64,000 nucleotides of DNA from Vicinamibacterales bacterium (GTDB lineage: Bacteria > Acidobacteriota > Vicinamibacteria > Vicinamibacterales > 2-12-FULL-66-21), in the NCBI GenBank assembly GCA_035699745.1, contig DASSPH010000010.1, forward strand, positions 85,445 through 149,444, in the 5' to 3' direction. This document shows, in pieces, positions 8,272 through 15,051 of this stretch. Under the pieces are notes generated by a model. It did not search any database and was not told where the DNA came from. It was given only the letters and a program-made list of their open reading frames with translations. The position numbers and the translations under genes were made by a program. The stretch's first letter is position 1; each line of letters begins with the position of its first letter.

Positions 8272-9345
8272 GTGAATACGCCGGCGATCAGAAAGGGCCA
8301 GGGCAGCACGACGCTCTCCCGGGAGGAGTTCGAGCGCCGGCTGCGCGAGCGCTTCCACGACCCGGCGTTCGAGCCCGAGTCGGACGCGCTCGCGCGGGTC
8401 ATCGACGTCGCGTGGCGCAGCTACCACGAGTATCGCAAGAGTCCACGCACCCGGAAGGCCGGACCGGGGTTCGCGGACCCCGAGTTCGAGCTGCCGGTGG
8501 AGTGGCTCGACGCCCGCGAGCGGATTCTCGAGGCGCAGCGCGAGCACGACGATCGATCGCGGAGCCCCAGGATTCTGCTGGTATGCGGCGCCGCCCGCCA
8601 CGACCAGACCTGCCCGGGTGAAATGTCGAAGACCTTCCGCCTGGTGCAGCTCGCGCGGGAGCAGATCGACGAGGCAGGCTGCCGCGGCGACGTGCTCGAT
8701 CTCAGCGCGCTCACCGCGGAGTACGGACGGCAGATCCTGCCGTGCAAGGCCTGCGTCTCGACCGCGATGCCGCTCTGTCACTGGCCCTGCTCCTGCTATC
8801 CGAACCACGCGATGGGCCAGGTGAACGACTGGATGAACGACATCTACCCGCGGTGGGTCGCGGCGCACGGCGTCATGATCGTCAGCCCCGTGTACTGGTA
8901 CCAGGCGCCGTCCGTGCTCAAGCTGATGATCGATCGCCTCGTCTGTGCGGACGGCGGCAACCCCGATCCGACCAGGACGCACGGGAAGAAGCCGGATCTG
9001 GCGAAGGCGCTGGAGCTCGCCGGCTGGCACTATCCGCGGCACCTCGCGGACCGTCTGTTCGGCGTGGTCGTCCACGGCGATGCCGTAGGGGCGGAAACGC
9101 TGCGGCGGTCGTTGACCGATTGGCTCACCGACATGGATCTGGTGCCGGCCACCGGTGCGACGCTCGACCGCTACATCGGCTACTACGAGCCGTACGCAAC
9201 CAGCCATGACGCGCTCGATCGCGACACGGCGGTTCAGGAGGAAGTGCGCAACGTCGCGCGGTCGCTGGCGGCCGCCGTCCATCTGGCGCGCGAGGGGGCG
9301 TTCGCGCGCTCGGATCGGCGCACGACGGACCCCCGCCCGAAGTGA
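8272..9345 (+). CDS. NAD(P)H-dependent flavodoxin-fold oxidoreductase
   Basis: A 357-residue protein. Residues from about 97 form an NADPH-dependent FMN reductase / flavodoxin-like fold: ILLVCGAARHDQTCPGEMSKT (phosphate-binding loop region), LPCKACVSTAMPLCHWPC (Cys-rich) and VSPVYWYQAPSVLKLMIDR. The N-terminal ~90 residues are a charged extension without a recognised domain. The start is GTG, supported by GGAGG at 8260-8264, 7 nt upstream; the longer reading frame has no such support. It is likely a cytosolic flavoprotein reducing quinones or small organics; the substrate cannot be told. Confidence 0.8.
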   Translation: MNTPAIRKGQGSTTLSREEFERRLRERFHDPAFEPESDALARVIDVAWRSYHEYRKSPRTRKAGPGFADPEFELPVEWLDARERILEAQREHDDRSRSPRILLVCGAARHDQTCPGEMSKTFRLVQLAREQIDEAGCRGDVLDLSALTAEYGRQILPCKACVSTAMPLCHWPCSCYPNHAMGQVNDWMNDIYPRWVAAHGVMIVSPVYWYQAPSVLKLMIDRLVCADGGNPDPTRTHGKKPDLAKALELAGWHYPRHLADRLFGVVVHGDAVGAETLRRSLTDWLTDMDLVPATGATLDRYIGYYEPYATSHDALDRDTAVQEEVRNVARSLAAAVHLAREGAFARSDRRTTDPRPK

Positions 9346-9392
9346 CCGTTCAGCGTCCGTGAGACCGTCACGGCCGGTGTAGGCTTACGCAC

Positions 9393-10478
9393 ATGCGACG
9401 CACCTGTGCCGTGCTCATCCTCGCGCTCACCGTCCTCTCGTTCCCGGCAGGCCGCGCCCAGGCCCCTCCGGCGCGCAGCGTCGTCGTGATCACGCTCGAC
9501 GGCCTGCGGTGGCAGGAGATGTTCGGCGGCGCCGATCGCGATTACTTCAAGCGCAGCAAGCCCGAGGAGGTGCCCGCCGCCGAGACGCGCTTCTGGCGGC
9601 CAACGGCAGAGGAGCGGCGGGTCGCACTGATGCCATTCGTCTGGACGACGATCGCGGCGCGGGGGCAGATCCTCGGCGATCCCGCCAGAAAGAGCCGCGT
9701 GCACGTGACCAACGGGCTGTGGTTCTCGTACCCCGGCTACAACGAGATGTTCGCCGGCACCGCCGATTCGCGGATCGACAGCAACGACAAGATTCCCAAT
9801 CCCAATGTCACCGTGCTCGAATGGCTGAACGGTCGGCCCGCGTTCAAGGGACGGGTCGCGGCCTTTGGTGCGTGGGACGTGCTGCCGTCGATCCTCAACA
9901 CGGGGCGCAGCGGCATTCCGGTGGGCTCGGGCTTTACTCCCGTACCATCGCCGCGTACCGAACGCGAGCGTGCGATCAACCAGCTCGCGACGGATCTGCC
10001 GTCCTACTGGAGCTACGGCCCGTTCGATGCGCCGATCGTCTACGCCGCGCTCGAGGCGATCCGCACCTCGAAGCCGCGCGTCCTCTACATCATGCTGGGG
10101 GAGGGAGACGAGTGGGCGCACGCCGGCCGCTACGACCTGTATCTCGACGCCACGTTCCGCGCCGATCGTTTCGTGCAGCGCGTGTGGGACACGCTGCAGT
10201 CGTTGCCCGAGTACAGAGACCGCACCACGCTGTTGCTGACCACGGACCACGGCCGCGGCGCCACACCCGCCGACTGGACCGATCACGGGCGCAAGGTGCC
10301 GGCCGCCGAGACCACCTGGATGGCGGCGATCGGCGCACCCGTGGCCCCGCTCGGCGTCCGCGAGGCCCTCACCGTCACGACCTCACAATTCGCCGCAACC
10401 ATCGCCGCCGCCGTGGGCGAAGACTTCCGCTCCGCCGTCCCGGCAGCGGCCCCGGCCGTGCCCGAGATCATCAGGTGA
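9393..10478 (+). CDS. Exported alkaline phosphatase-superfamily protein
   Basis: A 361-residue protein with a Sec signal peptide (MRRTCAVLILALTVLSFPAGRAQA). Metal-ligand motifs of the alkaline phosphatase / phosphodiesterase superfamily are present: VVVITLDGLRWQEMF near the N-terminus, the nucleophile region SYPGYNEMF, GEGDEWAHAGRYDLY, and TTDHGRG with a later DHGR. It is probably a periplasmic or surface phosphoesterase or sulfatase-like hydrolase. A TAGGCT -10-like element ends 7 nt before the ATG. Its stop is only 2 nt from the stop of the converging next gene. Confidence 0.8.
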   Translation: MRRTCAVLILALTVLSFPAGRAQAPPARSVVVITLDGLRWQEMFGGADRDYFKRSKPEEVPAAETRFWRPTAEERRVALMPFVWTTIAARGQILGDPARKSRVHVTNGLWFSYPGYNEMFAGTADSRIDSNDKIPNPNVTVLEWLNGRPAFKGRVAAFGAWDVLPSILNTGRSGIPVGSGFTPVPSPRTERERAINQLATDLPSYWSYGPFDAPIVYAALEAIRTSKPRVLYIMLGEGDEWAHAGRYDLYLDATFRADRFVQRVWDTLQSLPEYRDRTTLLLTTDHGRGATPADWTDHGRKVPAAETTWMAAIGAPVAPLGVREALTVTTSQFAATIAAAVGEDFRSAVPAAAPAVPEIIR

Positions 10479-10480
10479 GG

Positions 10481-11017
10481 TCAAACCGCGAGGCGAATGG
10501 CGTGCAGCCGGCAGAACAGCTCCTCGTCGAACGTCCCGTCGAGTACTCGCCGGAGCAGCGCCTCGGAGGTAGACGCCATGACCCGCTGCCGCAGCCGCTC
10601 GCTGCGCGGCTGCGCCTCAGAGGTCTCGAGCACCTGGCGTAGCCGGATCTGTGCGGACAGGCCCAGCTTCCCGACCTCGTAGAGGAAGACGGTGCCGGCC
10701 TGGGTCAACCGCGGACGTGGCTGGGACGGCGTACCGGATCGGTGCCCGGCGCGCAGCAGGTCGAACAACTGCCGCTCGATCACGGCCTCGGTGCTCCCGC
10801 AGTCCACCGCCACGAACGCCCCCCAGCGCCAGCCGCTCAGATTGTGGATGCGCAGCGCGACGGCGCTGGCCTGCGCAGGCGCCCCGGTCAGCAGCACACA
10901 GCGATCGCTCCGCGCCGCGTCGATCACCGCCTGGTCGGGCTGTGGGTCCGCCGTCGCGCCAAAAGGAGGGTGCGGAAAGGATCTGATGTCGGCGCAGCGC
11001 ATCTGGGCAAGGGTCAT
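10481..11017 (-). CDS. Degenerate sigma-54-activator AAA domain, stand-alone
   Basis: A 178-residue protein that aligns by eye with the N-terminal two thirds of NtrC-type sigma-54 activation domains. VLLTGAPAQASAVALRIH (41-58) stands where VLITGESGTGKE..A is expected. FVAVDCGS, ERQLFDLLRAG, AGTVFLYEVGKL and GTFDEELFCRL follow in the right order. The Walker A Lys is missing, the Walker B FLDE is FLYE, the GAFTGA loop is absent, and the protein ends before sensor II and the HTH. It is therefore unlikely to hydrolyse ATP or activate sigma-54. The start at 11017 is chosen because GGAGGAG lies directly upstream; a longer frame begins at 11074. Confidence 0.65.
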   Translation of the reverse strand: MTLAQMRCADIRSFPHPPFGATADPQPDQAVIDAARSDRCVLLTGAPAQASAVALRIHNLSGWRWGAFVAVDCGSTEAVIERQLFDLLRAGHRSGTPSQPRPRLTQAGTVFLYEVGKLGLSAQIRLRQVLETSEAQPRSERLRQRVMASTSEALLRRVLDGTFDEELFCRLHAIRLAV

Positions 11018-11204
11018 GGGCTCCTCCATTACGAACGTTGCGCGAACATACGGCGGGCATGCGGCGAAAGCCATGCGCGGACGCCGAGCAAGCGCCCAGC
11101 CCGGCGTGAGGGCTTAACCTCCTTCGTTTCAATGGGTAGCGGCCCCGTATGGGCGCCGCCTGAGGCCGTGATACCGTGTGGAGGACCGCCGGCGGCCACA
11201 CGAG

Positions 11205-11747
11205 ATGCCCTCGCTTCGTCAGGAAACCTACCGCTTCGGACAATTCGAGCTGGATCTTTCCGCCGGGGAGTTACGCCGGAACGCCGCCCGCGTGCGGGTT
11301 CAGCCGCAGCCGTTCAAGCTGCTGGCGCTGCTGGTCCGGCGCGCCGGGGCGCTCGTCGGGCGGGAGGAAATCCGATCGGAGCTCTGGCCCGACGGCACCT
11401 TCGTCGACTTCGATCAGTCCGTCAATTTCGCCGTCCGGCAGATCCGCGACGTGTTGGGGGATTCGGCCGAACGCCCGCTCTATATCGAGACCGTGCCCCG
11501 GCGCGGCTACCGTTTCATCGCCCCGGTCGACGGGCCGGGCCTCGCCATGCCGGCCGGCGCCCCGCAGCAGCCGTCGCCGGCGGCGGGCAGCGCGACTACC
11601 GTCCGCCTGCAGAAGGCGCTGTGGGCGAACATCGCCGACCTGCGCCTCGCCGAGGAACGGCGGCGGCGGACGACGAAGATCGCGCTCATCGTGCTGTCAG
11701 TGCTCCTCGCCGCGATCGTGACATACGTGCTGATCGTGCAACGCTGA
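11205..11747 (+). CDS. Membrane-anchored winged-helix (OmpR/CadC-type) regulator
   Basis: A 180-residue protein. The N-terminus is an OmpR/PhoB-type winged helix (YRFGQFELDLSAGELRR ... PFKLLALLVRRAG ... VNFAVRQIRDVLGD ... YIETVPRRGYRF). A ~50-residue linker and a single C-terminal TM helix (ALIVLSVLLAAIVTYVLIV) follow, ending just outside the membrane. Acidobacterial relatives usually carry a long TolB or TPR sensor domain after the helix; here nothing remains outside. It may be a minimal membrane-tethered regulator or a truncated one. A GTG at 11178 in the same frame is an alternative start. Confidence 0.8.
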   Translation: MPSLRQETYRFGQFELDLSAGELRRNAARVRVQPQPFKLLALLVRRAGALVGREEIRSELWPDGTFVDFDQSVNFAVRQIRDVLGDSAERPLYIETVPRRGYRFIAPVDGPGLAMPAGAPQQPSPAAGSATTVRLQKALWANIADLRLAEERRRRTTKIALIVLSVLLAAIVTYVLIVQR

Positions 11748-11754
11748 ACGGGGC

Positions 11755-11768
11755 GGCGTCATGACGCC
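11755..11768. other. 14-bp perfect palindrome between convergent genes
   Basis: GGCGTCATGACGCC is perfectly self-complementary and lies in the 33-nt gap between two converging genes. There is no T-run, so it is at most a weak structural terminator or a protein-binding site. Confidence 0.35.
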
Positions 11769-11780
11769 GGCGGGGCTGCG

Positions 11781-12932
11781 TCAGTAGACGTCCAGCTTCA
11801 GCCTCCGCGCCTTCTTCATGTCGCTCAGGTACTCGGCGGCCTGCTCGGGCGTCCGAGCGCCTTGCGTTTCGATCACGTGGAGCAGTTCGCGCTGCACGTC
11901 GTTCGCCATCCGCGCCTTGTCGCCGCAGATGAACACGTGCGCCCCTTCCTCGAGCCAGGCGTAGAGATCGCGGGCCGCTTCCCGCATCCGATGCTGCACG
12001 TAAATCTTCTGCGGCTGATCGCGGGAGAACGCGAGATCGAGCCGGAGCAGGCCGTGCTCCTGCCAGGCGGTGAACTCCTCCTCGTAGTAGAAGCCCCAGC
12101 GGCGCGACTGCTCGCCGAAGAACAGCCAGTTCCGCCCCGGCGCCGCGATGGCGTCGCGTTCCTCCAGGAAGGCGCGAAACGGCGCCACGCCGGTGCCGGG
12201 CCCGATCATGATGATCGGCGTCGACGGATCCGCCGGCAGTGCGAAGTGCTTCTGCGCGTCCTGGATGTAGACCGGCGCCGCCGTGCCGAGCGGCCACCGC
12301 TCGTTCGCAAACGTGGAGCCGACGCCGAGGCGCAGGCGGCCGCGCACCTCATAGGTCAGCGTCAGCACGAGCAGGTGCGCTTCGCCGGGATGGCGCCGCT
12401 GGCTCGACGCGATCGAATAGAGGCGCGGCTGCATCGCACGGAGAAGGCCGAGGAAGTCCTGGGCCGCGAACCGTGACCCGGGCGCGTCGTTCAGCACGTC
12501 CAGCACGTCGTGGGAGTTGTCCACCGCCTGCAGGTACTCCTTGAGCTGTTCTTCGTTCCCCTTCTGCAGCAGCTGAGCGAACGCGTCCGCGCCCTGGACG
12601 ACGCAGGCCTCGAGCAGCCGGCGGCTCGGGATCGACAGGTCGAACTTCGTGCTCAGCGCTTCGCGGAACGTCAGCGTGTCGCCGGCGGCCGCCACCGGCT
12701 CGGTGCCGGGCGACTCCAGCCGGTTCAGGACGGCGTCCACGAGCGAATCCGGGTTGCGCGCCCAGACGCCGAGCGCGTCCCCCGGACGGTAGGTGAGTCC
12801 CGCCTCGGCGAGCGAGATGACGTGGTGGTGCGTGTCCTTCGCCGACCCGGGCGGCGTCAGGCGATGGCTGCGCACCCGCGCGGCCGGCACGGGAAGTCGC
12901 TGGCTGTACCCGGGCAGGACTCCGGCGCTCAT
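11781..12932 (-). CDS. CysJ-like FAD/NADPH reductase without flavodoxin domain
   Basis: A 383-residue protein equal to the reductase half of sulfite reductase alpha / P450 reductase. It shows RPGDALGVWARN (connecting region), RLYSIASSQ (FAD-binding), GPGTGVAPFRAFLEER (NADPH pyrophosphate), FFGEQ and CGDKARMANDV near the end, with the terminal aromatic Tyr typical of this fold. The N-terminal FMN flavodoxin domain of normal diflavin reductases is absent, so it needs a separate electron acceptor. The ATG overlaps the stop of the upstream Gfo/Idh/MocA gene by 4 nt, so the two are cotranscribed. A much longer open frame upstream is only a shadow of that gene. Confidence 0.85.
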   Translation of the reverse strand: MSAGVLPGYSQRLPVPAARVRSHRLTPPGSAKDTHHHVISLAEAGLTYRPGDALGVWARNPDSLVDAVLNRLESPGTEPVAAAGDTLTFREALSTKFDLSIPSRRLLEACVVQGADAFAQLLQKGNEEQLKEYLQAVDNSHDVLDVLNDAPGSRFAAQDFLGLLRAMQPRLYSIASSQRRHPGEAHLLVLTLTYEVRGRLRLGVGSTFANERWPLGTAAPVYIQDAQKHFALPADPSTPIIMIGPGTGVAPFRAFLEERDAIAAPGRNWLFFGEQSRRWGFYYEEEFTAWQEHGLLRLDLAFSRDQPQKIYVQHRMREAARDLYAWLEEGAHVFICGDKARMANDVQRELLHVIETQGARTPEQAAEYLSDMKKARRLKLDVY

Positions 12933-13915
12933 CGCGTCGCGCGCCCCAGGCAGCGATCCATCACCCACGACGCGCGCGCGCCGCTTTCCGCGGTCGACTC
13001 GCAGCGCCCGCGGCCGCGCAATTCGTCGACGATGGTCTGAATCAGCGGCTGGTGCACGTGCGCCGGGTTGCGGACCGGCAGCGTCTGCCGCTCGCCGTCG
13101 GCGCGAGTGACGACGAGATCCGTGTCGGCGAAGATCGGGGCTGCGATCGTCCCGTCCGTGCCCGTGATCGCCAGAACGTCGGTCTTCGCCGCGGCGTTGA
13201 AGTTCCACGTGCCCGTGCCGCTCAGGCGTGCGTCGAAGCGGTACGCCGCGTTCGTGACGTCCTCGGCCGCGTAGGTGCCGCCGGTGTTGAGCGGAAACCC
13301 GCACGCGTCGGCGATCGGTCCGAAGAGGAAGTCGAGCAGGTCGACGCAGTGGGACGCGAGGTCGAAAAACAATCCGGCGCCGGCGCGCGCCGGATCGAAC
13401 CGCCAGTTCGACGCCGCCTCGCCGCGCGCGAGGCGATCGGTCACCTGGACGTGCACCGACGTCACCTGGCCGATTGCGCCGGATCGCAGCAGTTCGCGCA
13501 GCGTCAGGAACCGGGGAAGCGCGCGCCGGTAATACGCCACCCACAGGGGTACGCCGGCGCGGGCGAAGGCGTCGATCATCCGCCTGCACTCGGCGTGGCT
13601 GCGCGCCATCGGCTTTTCGACGAGACAGGGCTTGCCGGCGGCGGCGACGCGGACGGCAAGCGCTTCGTGCGTGTCGGGCGGCGTGGCGATGTAGACGGCA
13701 TCGACGTCGCCGTCCGCGATCAGCATCCCGGCGTCGTCATACGCGCGCGCGACGCCGTGGCGGCGGGCGTAATCCTCGGCCTTCGCGCGGTCGCGGCGCA
13801 TCACCGCGGTCAGCGCCGACCCTTCCGCCCGCTGGAAGCCGGGGCCGCTCTTCACCTCGGTGACGTCGCCGCAGCCGACGATGCCCCAGCGCACCGGTCC
13901 GGACAATCGGTTCAT
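12929..13915 (-). CDS. Gfo/Idh/MocA-family NAD(P)-dependent oxidoreductase
   Basis: A 328-residue two-domain oxidoreductase. The Rossmann motif GIVGCGDV is near residue 11, DAVYIATPPDTHEALA follows, the family Lys-Pro is seen in CLVEKPMA, and GLFFDLASHCVDLLDFLFG carries the catalytic-region His of the second domain. Such enzymes oxidise or reduce sugars and related compounds; the substrate is unknown. It is the first gene of a pair with the flavodoxin-less reductase. A TACGAT -10-like element (13926-13931 on the minus strand) lies 10 nt before the ATG. Confidence 0.88.
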   Translation of the reverse strand: MNRLSGPVRWGIVGCGDVTEVKSGPGFQRAEGSALTAVMRRDRAKAEDYARRHGVARAYDDAGMLIADGDVDAVYIATPPDTHEALAVRVAAAGKPCLVEKPMARSHAECRRMIDAFARAGVPLWVAYYRRALPRFLTLRELLRSGAIGQVTSVHVQVTDRLARGEAASNWRFDPARAGAGLFFDLASHCVDLLDFLFGPIADACGFPLNTGGTYAAEDVTNAAYRFDARLSGTGTWNFNAAAKTDVLAITGTDGTIAAPIFADTDLVVTRADGERQTLPVRNPAHVHQPLIQTIVDELRGRGRCESTAESGARASWVMDRCLGRATR

Positions 13916-13999
13916 GGAAGGACGAATCGTAGCATTTCGACGGTTCCGGCCCGCGGCGTGCGGCGGCAGGCGGTGGTCAGGCGGCTGCGCCCCAGGCGA

Positions 14000-15028
14000 T
14001 CAGCCGCCGCGGGTGTGCATCTCGAGGTGCGCGTCACGCCGGAGGGCGGCGACGGGGATGAGCACGTCCCGGGCGGGGAAGCCAAGCCGTTCTTCGGCGC
14101 CTCGATCGGCGCGCATCGACCAGACCGTGCGAATCAGGTGTGACAGCTCCGCCAGCGTCGCCCCTTCGCGGAGCGGATGCCGCAGATCGAGTCCGCCGCG
14201 GGCGTAGAGACACAGCAGCCACAAGCCGTCCGCCGTCAGCCGGCTGCGGTCGCACGCCGCGCAGAACGGCTCGGTCGTCGACGCGATGATGCCGAACGTG
14301 GTGCCGTCGCCCAGCCGGAAGCGTTCCGCCGGCGCCGAATCGCGGCCCGGCAGCGGTTCGGCGGGCCCGTACGTCTCGGCGAGCCGCGCCAGAATCTCGC
14401 GCCGCGACAGCACCGCGTCCATCGACCAGTGCGTCGCCCCGCCGACGTCCATGTATTCGATGAAGCGGATCTCCGCGCCGATCGATCGCGCGAAGGCGAG
14501 CAGCTCGTGCAGCTCGTCGTCGTTACGGCCGCGTATGACGACGGTGTCGAGCTTGATCGAATCGAAGCCGGCGCCGGCGGCGGCGTCGATGCCGGCGAGC
14601 ACCGCCGGCAGCTCGTCGAAGCGCGCCAGCGATTGAAAGCGGTCGCGCCGCAGCGTGTCGAGGCTGATGGTGATCCGGTGCAGGCCCGCGGCGCGCAGCG
14701 CCCCGGCCTGGCTCGCGAGGAGCACGCCGTTGGTGGTGAGCGCGAGATCGCGGATCGCGGGCTTTGCCGCGATCAGCTCGACGAGGCGCGGCAGATCGCG
14801 GCGGAGGAGCGGCTCGCCGCCGGTGATGCGGACGCGATCGACCCCTTCGGCCGCGAACGCGTCCACCAGCACGGCGATCTCCTCGAAGTCGAGGATGTTC
14901 TCGCGCGGCAGCCACGCGTAGTCCGTTTCGGGCATGCAGTACTGGCAGCGCAGGTTGCAGCGGTCGGTGACCGACACGCGGAGACTGCGCAGCGGACGGT
15001 CGAAACGGTCCAGCGCGGGGATGGTCAA
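14000..15028 (-). CDS. moaA: GTP 3',8-cyclase MoaA (molybdenum cofactor synthesis)
   Basis: A 342-residue radical SAM protein. The N-terminal cluster motif CNLRCQYC has Cys24, Cys28 and Cys31. RITGGEPLLRRDL follows, then the C-terminal second-cluster motif FCAACDRSRLTADG with a later Cys (LLCLYARGG), and the essential C-terminal Gly-Gly (TRGG end). It converts GTP to 3',8-cyclo-GTP in the first step of molybdopterin synthesis. No ATG fits the N-terminus; TTG at 15028 is the best start. The frame stays open far upstream, but that part is antisense to nothing real and overlaps ADOP 2 in another frame. No other moa or moe gene is nearby. Confidence 0.92.
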   Translation of the reverse strand: MTIPALDRFDRPLRSLRVSVTDRCNLRCQYCMPETDYAWLPRENILDFEEIAVLVDAFAAEGVDRVRITGGEPLLRRDLPRLVELIAAKPAIRDLALTTNGVLLASQAGALRAAGLHRITISLDTLRRDRFQSLARFDELPAVLAGIDAAAGAGFDSIKLDTVVIRGRNDDELHELLAFARSIGAEIRFIEYMDVGGATHWSMDAVLSRREILARLAETYGPAEPLPGRDSAPAERFRLGDGTTFGIIASTTEPFCAACDRSRLTADGLWLLCLYARGGLDLRHPLREGATLAELSHLIRTVWSMRADRGAEERLGFPARDVLIPVAALRRDAHLEMHTRGG

Positions 15029-15051
15029 GCTTCCATTATCGCAGGGACGCC

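Noticed and set aside
12933..13589. N-terminal extension of the CysJ-like reductase that might be a flavodoxin domain
   Set aside because: The region codes for the Gfo/Idh/MocA protein in another frame, and the extension has no flavodoxin motif.
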